Assembly (NCBI RefSeq): GCF_018100785.1
Contig: NZ_JAGJEC010000002.1
Span: 868,001-932,000 of the forward strand
Length of the DNA: 64,000 nt
Direction of reading: 5' to 3'
Source of the DNA: Maribacter sp. MMG018
GTDB taxonomy: Bacteria > Bacteroidota > Bacteroidia > Flavobacteriales > Flavobacteriaceae
The position numbers were made by a program, and so were the translations under genes. Of this stretch, positions 52,301-60,589 are shown one piece after another; position 1 is the stretch's first letter; every line of letters starts with the position of its first letter. Under the pieces are notes generated by a model that was given only the letters and a program-made list of their open reading frames with translations, did no database searches and had not been told where the DNA came from.

Positions 52301-52536
52301 ACAGCCCATTTTTCTTTTCTCCACAATCGGTATCTAGAAATATTGCCCAGAAAATTGATTACAAAAAATACCATAATAACCTCGAACCATGTGGTATTAT
52401 AAATATAGATACGTGCAGTTTCGGTACTATACCAACTTTCTATAAATGTACCGAAGGCCAAGGCCACCGCAAATACAATAAACAGAATGGACATTAAACG
52501 GGTGGAGAAGAATATTTTCTTGAGCATTTCTGTCAT
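49354..52536 (-). CDS. ccsBA: Fused cytochrome c biogenesis protein CcsBA (ResB-CcsA)
   Basis: The 1060-residue membrane fusion carries both System II heme-handling proteins. The N-terminal ResB/CcsB part has spans at about 8-30, 48-68 and 78-98, a large periplasmic domain and a span near residue 450. A periplasmic middle region contains DDGHDHSMV and residues for a Bacteroidota-specific insert. The C-terminal CcsA part has the heme-binding WWD signature WGRYWGWDPKETWAL with flanking histidine spans. It exports heme and ligates it to CxxCH motifs, such as that of the cytochrome at 29.3 kb. ATG 52536 is preferred to the TTG at 52548. Confidence 0.93.
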   Translation of the reverse strand: MTEMLKKIFFSTRLMSILFIVFAVALAFGTFIESWYSTETARIYIYNTTWFEVIMVFFVINFLGNISRYRLWRKEKWAVLILHLSWILIIIGAFVTRYISFEGMMPIREGATENVFYSDKTYLTVHVEGEIDGEPRRKTLEDDLIVTPEGMKSNLPWKGDFNGQPFTVSYVDFIEGAKEGLIPDPNGNTYLKIVEAGDGQRHEHFLENGKVASIHGVLFALNKETQGAINIYAKGSDYKITSPFDGNFMRMADQFQGLLVKDSLQPLQLRSLYNTANMQFVIPDSLVQGSYGVVEIPKSEKSEIDLDALVMKVTSNGETKEIKVLGGKGGTNFTDKISVGGLNFALRYGSKVHELPFAIKLNDFIAEKHPGTENAYASFMSKITVMDERPFDYDIYMNHVLDHKGYRFFQASFDPDEKGTRLSVNHDFWGTWITYIGYFLLYIGLMGIMFYGKTRFKDLAESLEKMKEKKNKVITTIVLLIGMTFSMNAQEYTADDGHDHSMVPTKFQIDSIIESSMVSKEHADKFGKLIIQDEGGRMKPINTFSSELLRKLSQKSTYMGYNSDQVFLSMMMNPAVWYNTPFIALDKKAQNDSIRKIIGVPSGQKYVKATDFFDSKGNYKLEPFLREATATNNPNKFQQDFKDANIRLSLLNQALGQDIVKIFPLLNDENNKWISAVEFRGGQYQIQDSLYANFVKNAMPYYLMTLGKAKQTGDYSEADKLLDAFKQNQHNHGSEVLPPDKKVNTEVIYNKLDIFNRLYKFYAVVGILFFLTLIFQIFKDREIWRVGVYFFKGVVILFFLWHTAGLVLRWYISGHAPWSDAYESILYVSWATMGMGLLLGRKSDMTIAASTFVTSMLLWIAHQSWVDPSIANLQPVLDSYWLMIHVAVIVGSYGPLTVGMILGVVSLLFMLMTTKKNKKKMELNIKELTIINELSLNVGLIMLTIGNFLGGQWANESWGRYWGWDPKETWALISIMVYAFVIHTRLVPGLRGKWTFNFLSVVAFGSIMMTYFGVNFYLVGLHSYASGSQVITPVFIWYTVAGVFLLGALSYWRYKVNFSK

Positions 52537-52673
52537 AACCGGAACCAATTGATTTCAGCACGCAAAAATACGGCCTTTTACACTTTCTAAGAAGTAGTTT
52601 TAAGCATAAACCTTCTTCAATTATGTTAATTTTGACATAACATATTCGCTTTAATTCTTTGTATTTTCGCAAA

Positions 52674-53435
52674 ATGATTTCCGTAGTTATCTTAGGTACC
52701 GGTAATGTAGCACAAAACTTATTTGAAGCTATGTTTCCCAACAAGCAAATAGACATTGTTGGGGTTATTGGTAGAAACAATACATCTCTAGATTTTTTTA
52801 AGGACAGAGCCACTGTTTCCACAAACTGGACAGACCTTCCATTGGCAGATATTTATATTATGGCCATAAAAGATGACGCCATACCTTTAGTTTCTGATAA
52901 ATTGAATGTTAATGGCCTACTGGTACACACCTCGGGGAGTGTTCCATTGACAGCTTTATCCAAACACCATGATATTGGTGTTTTTTATCCGTTACAGACC
53001 TTTACTTCCGGAAAAAAAGTCGACTACAAAAAAATACCGTTATGCTTGGAGGCAAAACAAACAGACAGCTTAGAACTGTTACAAAAACTAGCGGGATATA
53101 TTAGTGATACTGTTCAAATAATAGATTCCGAAAAACGAAAAGCCATTCATGTAGCGGCCGTCTTCGTAAACAATTTTACCAATCATTTATACCATATCGG
53201 AAACGAAATATGTAACGAGCATCGAATAGACTTTTCAATACTGATGCCATTAATAAAGGAAACCGCCGAAAAGTTAGAGGTGCTGCCCCCAAAAGAGGCA
53301 CAAACCGGACCGGCAAGAAGGGGTGACCAGAAAACCCTGCACAATCATTTGAGACTGTTAAAGGTTGGGCAACATAGAGAAATTTACAAACTAATGAGCA
53401 ATTCAATAAAAGCCACTTATGGAGAAGAGCTATAA
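52674..53435 (+). CDS. DUF2520 / Rossmann-like domain protein
   Basis: The 253-residue protein has an N-terminal NAD(P)-type Rossmann fold (VVILGTGNVAQNLFEAM, 4-20) and a C-terminal helical DUF2520 domain (HVAAVFVNNFTNHLYHIGNEI, about 161-181; GPARRGDQKTLHNHLRLL, about 217-234), a fold related to ketopantoate reductase and 6-phosphogluconate dehydrogenase. The reaction is unknown. ATG 52674 comes after TAttTTCG, a near -7 box, so the leader is almost absent. It overlaps the next gene by 17 bp, implying coupled translation. Confidence 0.88.
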   Translation: MISVVILGTGNVAQNLFEAMFPNKQIDIVGVIGRNNTSLDFFKDRATVSTNWTDLPLADIYIMAIKDDAIPLVSDKLNVNGLLVHTSGSVPLTALSKHHDIGVFYPLQTFTSGKKVDYKKIPLCLEAKQTDSLELLQKLAGYISDTVQIIDSEKRKAIHVAAVFVNNFTNHLYHIGNEICNEHRIDFSILMPLIKETAEKLEVLPPKEAQTGPARRGDQKTLHNHLRLLKVGQHREIYKLMSNSIKATYGEEL

Positions 53436-53946
53436 AGAATATTTAAAAGGAATTACCACTTTTATTTTTGATGTTGACGGAGTACTTACAGATGGTAACG
53501 TACTAGTGACAACAGACGGGGAAATGCTTAGAAAAATGAGCATAAAAGATGGCTACGCCTTAAAAGTGGCCGTCAATAAAGGGTATAATATCTGCATTAT
53601 AACGGGAGGCACCAATGAAGGCGTTAAAAAACGTTTGCAAGGTCTTGGCATTACCGATTTTTATATGGGAACACATCATAAGTTAGATGCCTTGGACGAG
53701 TACCTGGACATCTATAATATAGATCCAAACCATGTGCTGTATATGGGCGATGACATACCCGATATTCCTCCGATGAAAGTGGTGGGCCTAGCAACTTGTC
53801 CGCAAAATGCCGTACCAGAGGTAAAGGCCAATTGCAAATATGTTTCCCATAAGAACGGAGGAAAGGGATGTGCCCGTGATGTAATAGAACAAGTGTTAAA
53901 AGTACGCGGAGATTGGATGGACAATTACAGTGCGGCAAACGACTAA
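53419..53946 (+). CDS. KdsC-like HAD-IIIA phosphatase
   Basis: The 175-residue phosphatase of the KdsC class (3-deoxy-D-manno-octulosonate 8-phosphate phosphatase) has the HAD nucleophile motif FIFDVDGVLTDG (14-25), motif II IITGGTNEGVKKR, K in motif III, and motif IV YMGDDIPDIPPM (about 108-119). In lipopolysaccharide synthesis it would release phosphate from Kdo-8-phosphate. The start ATG 53419 is inside the end of the DUF2520 gene. Maf starts 3 bp after its stop. kdsA/kdsB are not in the window, so a different sugar phosphate is possible. Confidence 0.88.
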   Translation: MEKSYKEYLKGITTFIFDVDGVLTDGNVLVTTDGEMLRKMSIKDGYALKVAVNKGYNICIITGGTNEGVKKRLQGLGITDFYMGTHHKLDALDEYLDIYNIDPNHVLYMGDDIPDIPPMKVVGLATCPQNAVPEVKANCKYVSHKNGGKGCARDVIEQVLKVRGDWMDNYSAAND

Positions 53947-53948
53947 CT

Positions 53949-54536
53949 ATGTGGACCGAAAAATTAAAACATCATAAAATAATCTTGGCCTCAGGATCCC
54001 CAAGAAGAAAACAGTTCTTTAAAGAAATGGGGTTAGATTTTGAAATTCGCCTAAAACCTGTGAACGAGGTATACCCACAGGAATTAAAAGCAGGTGAAAT
54101 TTCAGATTATCTGGCAAAGTTAAAGGCGGCCGCTTTTAACGGATGCCTAAAGCCTAGAGAAATTTTGATTACTTCCGATACCGTAGTATGGCATAACAAC
54201 ACCTCTTTGGCCAAGGCATCCTCAAAAGAAGAAGCCTACGATATGCTACGAAAGCTTTCGGGCGATTGGCACGAGGTAATTACATCGGTTTGTTTTACGA
54301 CAAACGAAAAACAGTCGGTAAAAAATAGTACAACCAAAGTGAAGTTCAAGAAACTCACCAACGAAGAAATAAATTACTATATAGATACGTACGCCCCTTT
54401 TGACAAAGCTGGGGCCTATGGCATTCAAGAGTGGATCGGTCTTATTGGCATAGAAAAAATACAAGGCTCATATACCAATGTTGTCGGCTTACCGACCCAA
54501 ATGGTGTATGAAACTTTAATAAATATGACCCAATAA
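53949..54536 (+). CDS. maf: Maf-family nucleotide pyrophosphatase
   Basis: The 195-residue protein has the Maf signatures LASGSPRRKQFF (13-24), the metal-site Glu in VNEVYP, TSDTVVW (about 78-84), KLSGDWHEVITSV (about 104-116) and DKAGAYGIQEWIG (about 153-165). Maf enzymes hydrolyse non-canonical or canonical NTPs (dTTP/UTP class in this branch) and prevent their incorporation. ATG 53949 starts 2 bp after the KdsC-like stop; the open frame to 53913 would overlap that gene. Second to last of the tightly packed block. Confidence 0.93.
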   Translation: MWTEKLKHHKIILASGSPRRKQFFKEMGLDFEIRLKPVNEVYPQELKAGEISDYLAKLKAAAFNGCLKPREILITSDTVVWHNNTSLAKASSKEEAYDMLRKLSGDWHEVITSVCFTTNEKQSVKNSTTKVKFKKLTNEEINYYIDTYAPFDKAGAYGIQEWIGLIGIEKIQGSYTNVVGLPTQMVYETLINMTQ

Positions 54537-54572
54537 AAGTTTTTTGTTTAACTTAAAGAAAAAGAAACGATT

Positions 54573-55526
54573 ATGTTTAAAAAGTGGTTGACATTTGAGC
54601 TTTTGGTTGTTTTATGTGCCATTGTATCTACGTGTGTAACATCTTGTAAAGACAGTACGAATGCAGATATAGATTCTAGTTCGTCAGCGGATAAAGAGAT
54701 TAAGGCCCCCAATACCAAAAAGCCACTTACGAACGAGTTTAAAAAATATTGGTATGCGGGCAATGCCGAGATTACTTCATATGAATTAGAACAGGTAAGA
54801 TATGGTGAAGTACGAGATGGAAAAGCGGTCTTGATCTATGTCACCGAACCTTTTCTAAAAGAAAAGCAAGTAAAGGCAGATGCGCAAAACCCGGACAACA
54901 TTCCGGTGCTCAAGTTAAATACCACTAAAAAATATTTGACCGGAATCTACCCCTACTCCATTATGACCAGTACATTCTACCCGGTACATAACAACCAACA
55001 TGCGCTTAAGGTTTCTTTTTCTGCCCAAGAATGGTGTGGGCATGTATATGCGCAACTAAACAATAAAGATAAGTTTGAAATTAGGTCACATTCTTATTTT
55101 GAATCGGAAGCGGATCAAAGCCTAAATTTGGACAAGACCGTTTTAGAGAACGAAATATGGAACATGATCAGAATAAACCCCGATGATCTACCAAAGGGAG
55201 ATCTAGAAATTATACCTTCATTAGAATATGTTCGGCTAAGCCATAAAGAACTAAAGGCCTACAAGGCAAAAGCTACCTTGACCACCGAAAGCAATATCAA
55301 TAGTTATGAAATAACCTACCCTGAACTGGAAAGAACCTTGACCATTCATTTCTCGGCCGACTTCCCTTACACCATAGAAGGTTGGTCCGACTCCTTTAAA
55401 GGTGGTTATGGGCCCAACGCTCAAATTTTAACCTCAAAGGCAAAAAAAATCAAAAGCATTAAAACTCCTTATTGGCAACAAAACCACAACAAGGATATAT
55501 ATTTACGAGATAGTTTAGGTTTATAA
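54573..55526 (+). CDS. Lipoprotein of unknown function
   Basis: The 317-residue protein has an N-terminal hydrophobic signal with CVTSCKDS (Cys about 25), so a lipid anchor is likely. The mature part begins with a serine/acid linker, then a beta-rich domain containing NEFKKYWYAGNAEITSYELEQVRYGE and SFSAQEWCGHVYAQLN. These are conserved in a Bacteroidota family that I recall being mis-called 'septum formation inhibitor Maf' because it neighbours maf. Nothing catalytic is evident. It sits between maf (36 bp) and the MscS-like gene (3 bp), so it belongs to the operon. Confidence 0.82.
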   Translation: MFKKWLTFELLVVLCAIVSTCVTSCKDSTNADIDSSSSADKEIKAPNTKKPLTNEFKKYWYAGNAEITSYELEQVRYGEVRDGKAVLIYVTEPFLKEKQVKADAQNPDNIPVLKLNTTKKYLTGIYPYSIMTSTFYPVHNNQHALKVSFSAQEWCGHVYAQLNNKDKFEIRSHSYFESEADQSLNLDKTVLENEIWNMIRINPDDLPKGDLEIIPSLEYVRLSHKELKAYKAKATLTTESNINSYEITYPELERTLTIHFSADFPYTIEGWSDSFKGGYGPNAQILTSKAKKIKSIKTPYWQQNHNKDIYLRDSLGL

Positions 55527-55529
55527 TTT

Positions 55530-56096
55530 ATGGAAGAATTTATTACAGGCCACAAAAGCCAACTGTTATCCAGCCTTGTATTATTCGTCTTAGTCATCAT
55601 CTTAAAAATCGTTTTTTCCTCTCTGGTAAGAAAAGTGGGTAAAATAAGTGATTTCAACCCTGTAAGAACCAATTTGATCATTAAGTATATCAATGTGGGT
55701 GTTTTCATATTATCGTTTGTTGCACTCACCTTAATATGGGGAGTAAATTATAAAGACCTAGGCCTGTTACTTTCATCTGTTTTTGCCGTAATCGGTGTCG
55801 CTTTATTTGCGCAATGGTCCATTTTAAGTAATATTACGGCCGGGGTAGTCATATTTTTTTCTTTCCCTTTCAAAATTGGAAATACCATACGTATTCTTGA
55901 TAAAGAGCTATCCGATTCTGAAAATCCGGAAAATGAAATTTTTGTAATCGAGGATATTAGAGCGTTCCATTTACACTTAAGAAGAGGTAACGGAGAAATT
56001 TTAACCTATCCCAATAATCTTGTGCTACAAAAAGGAATTATTTTAATTTCGACCTATAAGGACGAACCTGCTCTTAAGGATGTAGAAGAAGCTTAG
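55530..56096 (+). CDS. Small MscS-family mechanosensitive channel
   Basis: The 188-residue protein is a compact MscS-like channel with three membrane spans (about 12-30, 52-70, 76-105). The pore-lining TM3 segment is FAVIGVALFAQWSILSNITAGVVIFFSFPFKIGNTI and continues into the beta domain. The C-terminal vestibule is shorter than in E. coli MscS (286 aa). It would release osmolytes under hypo-osmotic shock. It follows the lipoprotein by 3 bp. No cyclic-nucleotide or other regulatory domain. Confidence 0.9.
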   Translation: MEEFITGHKSQLLSSLVLFVLVIILKIVFSSLVRKVGKISDFNPVRTNLIIKYINVGVFILSFVALTLIWGVNYKDLGLLLSSVFAVIGVALFAQWSILSNITAGVVIFFSFPFKIGNTIRILDKELSDSENPENEIFVIEDIRAFHLHLRRGNGEILTYPNNLVLQKGIILISTYKDEPALKDVEEA

Positions 56097-56171
56097 TTGT
56101 TAAAGAAGTTGTAAAAAAAGTGAATCTAGGGTATTAATCTTGTTATATTTGAAATCAGACCAAAAACCAAC

Positions 56172-58706
56172 ATGATGCGCCATATTCTGGTATGTTTTAT
56201 ATGTGGCTTCTACTTTGTAAGTACGCTTACGGCCCAAGTACCAAAGACCACGTCTCCTTCCGATATTTACCACTCGATCCAAAAATTGAATTTTTTGGGA
56301 ACGGCACTATATATTGCCGCTCACCCAGATGATGAAAACACGAGGCTGATCTCCTATTTATCTAACAGTTTACATGCACGTACAGGCTACCTTTCGTTGA
56401 CTAGGGGCGATGGCGGACAAAATTTAATAGGTCCTGAATTAAGGGAGTTATTAGGAGTTTTAAGAACTCAAGAATTATTGGCGGCCAGGCGTGTAGATGG
56501 TGGCGAACAAATGTTTTCAAGAGCTAATGACTTTGGTTATTCGAAAACCCCTAAAGAAACATTAAAAATTTGGGACAAAGAGCTTATTCTAAGTGATGTG
56601 GTGTCTGCCATAAGAAAGTTTAAGCCCGATATTATTATCAATCGTTTTGATCACAGAACTCCCGGTACCACACATGGCCACCACACAGCTTCAGCCATGT
56701 TAAGCGTAGAGGCATTTGACTTGGCAAACGACCCCAATGCTTATAGCGATCAGTTAGGACGTACCGATCTATGGCAACCAAGACGTTTGTTTTTCAACAC
56801 TTCGTGGTGGTTTTATGGAAGTCAGGAAAAATTTAAGAAAGCGGACAAATCTAAACTGTTGAATGTTGATATTGGCACATATTATCCCATGTTGGGCATG
56901 TCCAACAATGAAATCGCCGCAATTGCCAGCAGTCAGCATTTATGTCAAGGATTTGGCAGATTAAGAACCAGAGGTTCTGAGCAAGAATATCTAGAACTAC
57001 TAAAAGGAGACCTGCCACAGGAGAAAAGTGACCCTTTCGAGGGTATTAACACCACTTGGTCAAGAATTGAAGGTGGTGACGAAATAGGCAAAATATTAAA
57101 TAAAGTAGAAGCGGAATTCAACTTTAAAGACCCATCCGTACATCTATCCGATTTGGTAAGGGCCTATGCCCTACTTCAAAAAGTTACGGACACCCATTGG
57201 AAAAGAATAAAATCCGAAGAACTAAAATCTATAATCGAAGCTGTAGCCGGACTTCACCTAGAAGCTTTTACGAATCAACCATTTTCCAACGCCAGTGAAA
57301 CAATAGAATTTAATATCGAGGCACTGAACAGAAGTAACAAAGAGATTGTTCTAGAATCGGTACTTATAAACGGCCAACCTAAAATTACTGAACCTAAGAC
57401 ACTTAAAAACAACGTAAGCATAAAAAACAAAATATCAATAGAGATACCATCGACTACCAAATATACCAGTCCTTATTGGTTAATGGAGACCGGTACTTTA
57501 GGCACCTATACCGTAAAAGACCCGAACCTTATTGGTAAATCCGAAACACCGAGGGCCTTTAAGGTTACTTTTGACCTAATGTACGATGGTATTAAAATTC
57601 CGATAACCAAAAATGTAGTTTATAAATATGCCAAGCCCGATAAAGGTGAAATATACCAACCTTTTGAAATAGTTCCTGAGGCCACCTCACACCTTAAGGA
57701 CAAGGTTATAATTTTCGCGGACGATTCACCTAAATTAATTCCGATAACCATAAAGGCCCATAAGAACAAGGTATCAGGTTCTATACGGCTTAATGTTGGC
57801 GACAAATGGAAAATAGATTCGAATATTCAACAATTTAATATCGAGAAAAAGGGAGATGAACAAACATTCTATTTTAACCTAACACCTCCAGGATCGGAAG
57901 ATGAAAGTAAAATTTCCTCTATTCTGACCATAAACGGGAAAAAGATTACCAAAGACTTGGTTACGATCGCGTATGACCATGTGCCTACACAAACTATTTT
58001 AATGCCTGCAGAAACCAAGGTGGTAAGATTGAACATTCGTAAATCTGGTCAAAACATTGGCTATATAATGGGTGCCGGAGATGAAGTACCTACAAGTTTA
58101 GAACAGATAGGGTATACAGTGCACTCTATCGACCCCTCTGAAATTTCATTAAATTCACTACAAAAATACGACGCCGTGGTTTTAGGAATCAGGGCATATA
58201 ATGTGGTAAACGAACTATCTTTTAAACAAAAATATATTTTAGAATATGTAAAAGAAGGTGGTACGGTAATTGTGCAATATAATACGGCCGGTAGATGGGC
58301 AGATCAATTTGATAATATTGCTCCTTATGAACTTAAGGTTTCCAGAGATCGCGTGACCGATGAAAATTCAGAGGTGAAAATTATAGCGAAAGATAATGAT
58401 TTAGTAAATTATCCAAATAAAATAACCAACAAGGATTTTGAAGGATGGGTACAGGAAAGAGGACTTTATTTTCCAGATAAATGGAGTAAGGAATTTACGC
58501 CAATTTTGGAGATGAAAGATGAAGGAGAACCCGCTACAAAAGGAAGTTTACTTATAGCACCGTACGGAAAAGGGAATTATATTTATACGGGGCTAAGCTT
58601 TTTTAGAGAACTGCCCGCCGGTGTACCGGGTGCATACAAGCTGTTTTCCAACATGCTGTCCGTTGGTAAGAATAAATTAGAAAATAAAGAAAAGGTTAAA
58701 GGATGA
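56172..58706 (+). CDS. Exported multidomain PIG-L deacetylase with C-terminal GATase-like domain
   Basis: The 844-residue protein has a signal peptide (cleavage near LTAQ, residue 22). Residues about 45-260 are a PIG-L/LmbE deacetylase with zinc motif AAHPDDENTRL, LTRGDGGQN and TPGTTHGHHTAS. A middle region (about 360-600) is beta-rich and Ig-like. The C-terminal third (about 625-835) begins RLNIRKSGQNIGYIMGAGDEVPTSL and continues with YDAVVLGIRAYN and KEGGTVIVQYNTA, like a class-I amidotransferase fold used for binding. It should deacetylate an N-acetylated sugar outside the cytosol. It overlaps the 37-aa gene by ATGA, which leads to a symporter and galactokinase. Confidence 0.88.
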   Translation: MMRHILVCFICGFYFVSTLTAQVPKTTSPSDIYHSIQKLNFLGTALYIAAHPDDENTRLISYLSNSLHARTGYLSLTRGDGGQNLIGPELRELLGVLRTQELLAARRVDGGEQMFSRANDFGYSKTPKETLKIWDKELILSDVVSAIRKFKPDIIINRFDHRTPGTTHGHHTASAMLSVEAFDLANDPNAYSDQLGRTDLWQPRRLFFNTSWWFYGSQEKFKKADKSKLLNVDIGTYYPMLGMSNNEIAAIASSQHLCQGFGRLRTRGSEQEYLELLKGDLPQEKSDPFEGINTTWSRIEGGDEIGKILNKVEAEFNFKDPSVHLSDLVRAYALLQKVTDTHWKRIKSEELKSIIEAVAGLHLEAFTNQPFSNASETIEFNIEALNRSNKEIVLESVLINGQPKITEPKTLKNNVSIKNKISIEIPSTTKYTSPYWLMETGTLGTYTVKDPNLIGKSETPRAFKVTFDLMYDGIKIPITKNVVYKYAKPDKGEIYQPFEIVPEATSHLKDKVIIFADDSPKLIPITIKAHKNKVSGSIRLNVGDKWKIDSNIQQFNIEKKGDEQTFYFNLTPPGSEDESKISSILTINGKKITKDLVTIAYDHVPTQTILMPAETKVVRLNIRKSGQNIGYIMGAGDEVPTSLEQIGYTVHSIDPSEISLNSLQKYDAVVLGIRAYNVVNELSFKQKYILEYVKEGGTVIVQYNTAGRWADQFDNIAPYELKVSRDRVTDENSEVKIIAKDNDLVNYPNKITNKDFEGWVQERGLYFPDKWSKEFTPILEMKDEGEPATKGSLLIAPYGKGNYIYTGLSFFRELPAGVPGAYKLFSNMLSVGKNKLENKEKVKG

Positions 58707-58816
58707 GTCGGGAAAAAGATGAAAATAAAAGCTGGAAAAAAGAATATACCTTAGTTCTGATACTGAATTTTATTTACATCCTCTTTTTTTACTATATAAT
58801 GATATCATTTACATAA
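58703..58816 (+). CDS. 37-aa single-span membrane peptide upstream of the symporter
   Basis: The ORF MSREKDENKSWKKEY followed by a hydrophobic run of about 20 residues (TLVLILNFIYILFFYYIMIS) ends FT. It begins in the PIG-L stop (ATGA at 58703-58706) and ends 1 bp before the symporter ATG at 58818, so it is translationally embedded between the two. Topology is predicted N-in/C-out. Small accessory membrane peptides are known beside some sodium:solute symporters (YhdT-PanF type), which is the most likely parallel. It is too short for normal gene callers. Confidence 0.65.
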   Translation: MSREKDENKSWKKEYTLVLILNFIYILFFYYIMISFT

Positions 58817-58817
58817 T

Positions 58818-60551
58818 ATGGGTACTTTAGACTGGACTATTCTTTGTGGTACACTGCTTTTTATTGTGTCTTATGGCGTTTGGAAAACAAAAGGAAGTAC
58901 CAATGTCAATGATTATGTAAGGGGAGGTAATGAAGCAAAATGGTGGACCATAGGCCTTTCGGTCATGGCTACGCAAGCTAGTGCCATTACCTTTTTATCT
59001 ACTCCCGGACAAGCCTTTCACGATGGTATTGGATTTGTTCAGTTCTATTTTGGCCTACCATTGGCCATGATTATTATTTGTCTGGTGTTTGTACCAATGT
59101 ATCATAGGATGAAAGTGTACACAGCCTATGAATTTCTAGAAAGTAGATTTGATTTAAAAACCCGTTCTTTAGCGGCCATATTGTTTTTAATGCAAAGAGG
59201 GCTTGCTGCCGGAATCACCATTTTTGCCCCCTCTATTATTTTATCGGCGGTTTTAGGATGGGACCTTGGCACCTTAAATATTATTATTGGTACCCTAGTA
59301 ATTATCTATACCGTTTCGGGTGGTACAAAAGCGGTAAGTGTTACCCAAAAACAACAGATGTTCATTATAATGACAGGAATGTTCGTTGCATTCTTTTTCA
59401 TTCTGGGTTACCTCCCCTCGGATATCACTTTTTCAAAAGCTCTTAAAATAGCGGGGGCCAGTAATAAATTGAATATTTTGGATTTTGACCTGAATACAAA
59501 AAGTAGGTATACTTTCTGGAGCGGAATAACAGGAGGTTTGTTCTTGGCCTTGGCCTATTTTGGAACGGACCAAAGTCAGGTGCAACGTTATTTGTCAGGT
59601 AAATCTATTCGAGAAAGTCAATTAGGGCTCGTATTTAATGCCATTTTTAAGATACCGATGCAATTTTTTATCCTATTGGTCGGGGTCATGGTCTTTGTAT
59701 TCTATCAATACAATCCTTCTCCCCTCAATTTCAACCCTGCAGCCACACAGGCGATTATGGATTCGCCCTATGCAGATGATTATAAACTATTGCAAGAAGG
59801 GCAAGTAGCTTTGGAGGCAGAGAAACGTATTGCCCAAAATCAGTTTTCCGCCGCATTGGATATTAAAGAATACACCGCCGTACAAGAGGCCAAGCAACAA
59901 ATAATCAGAATTAACCAAAAAGACAGCACTAATAGAATAGCTGCAAAATCATTGATCTCGCAGGCCGATAGCTCTGTTGAGACCAATGATAAAGATTATG
60001 TCTTTATCCATTTTATTCTTAATAATTTACCAAAAGGACTCATTGGACTATTATTGGCTGTAATACTATCTGCCGCTATGTCTTCTACCGCCTCAGAACT
60101 AAATGCCTTGGGTACCATTACCGCTTTGGATCTATACAAGCGAAATAAAAAGGGGGTTTTTACAGAAAAGCATTATGTTAAAGCCTCAAAATTTTTCACT
60201 TTTATCTGGGGTATCATAGCTATCTTAATAGCGTGTATCGCTAATTTATTCGACAATCTAATTCAGTTGGTCAACATTATCGGAAGTATTTTCTACGGCA
60301 ATGTACTAGGTATTTTTCTACTGGCTTTTTTCTTCAAGTTCGTAAAGGGAAATGCCGTATTTTTTGCAGCGGTCATTACTCAGATCATTATTTGTATTAT
60401 ATACTACAACCTAATACATATATATCCGTCCGGAGAAGAAAAGCTAGGTTACCTCTGGTTGAACTTTATTGGTGCGGCCCTTGTTATTTGCACTGCAATA
60501 ATCTTCGAAGCGTTCGATAGAATGTTAAACAAACCACTTAGCACAAATTAA
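58818..60551 (+). CDS. Sodium:solute symporter (SSS family)
   Basis: The 577-residue permease has about 13 to 14 membrane spans. SSS markers include KWWTIGLSVMATQASAITFLSTPGQAF (about 35-61), IYTVSGGTKAVSVTQKQQMFI and the discontinuous-helix region LSAAMSSTASELNALGTI. Between spans, residues about 315-395 form a long soluble loop (LLQEGQVALEAEKRIAQNQ region) that is not part of the minimal fold. The solute is not readable, but the operon (PIG-L deacetylase before, galactokinase after) suggests a sugar or amino sugar (inference). Confidence 0.92.
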   Translation: MGTLDWTILCGTLLFIVSYGVWKTKGSTNVNDYVRGGNEAKWWTIGLSVMATQASAITFLSTPGQAFHDGIGFVQFYFGLPLAMIIICLVFVPMYHRMKVYTAYEFLESRFDLKTRSLAAILFLMQRGLAAGITIFAPSIILSAVLGWDLGTLNIIIGTLVIIYTVSGGTKAVSVTQKQQMFIIMTGMFVAFFFILGYLPSDITFSKALKIAGASNKLNILDFDLNTKSRYTFWSGITGGLFLALAYFGTDQSQVQRYLSGKSIRESQLGLVFNAIFKIPMQFFILLVGVMVFVFYQYNPSPLNFNPAATQAIMDSPYADDYKLLQEGQVALEAEKRIAQNQFSAALDIKEYTAVQEAKQQIIRINQKDSTNRIAAKSLISQADSSVETNDKDYVFIHFILNNLPKGLIGLLLAVILSAAMSSTASELNALGTITALDLYKRNKKGVFTEKHYVKASKFFTFIWGIIAILIACIANLFDNLIQLVNIIGSIFYGNVLGIFLLAFFFKFVKGNAVFFAAVITQIIICIIYYNLIHIYPSGEEKLGYLWLNFIGAALVICTAIIFEAFDRMLNKPLSTN

Positions 60552-60589
60552 TTTACATATAATTTTCCTTTATAATACATCATCCAATT

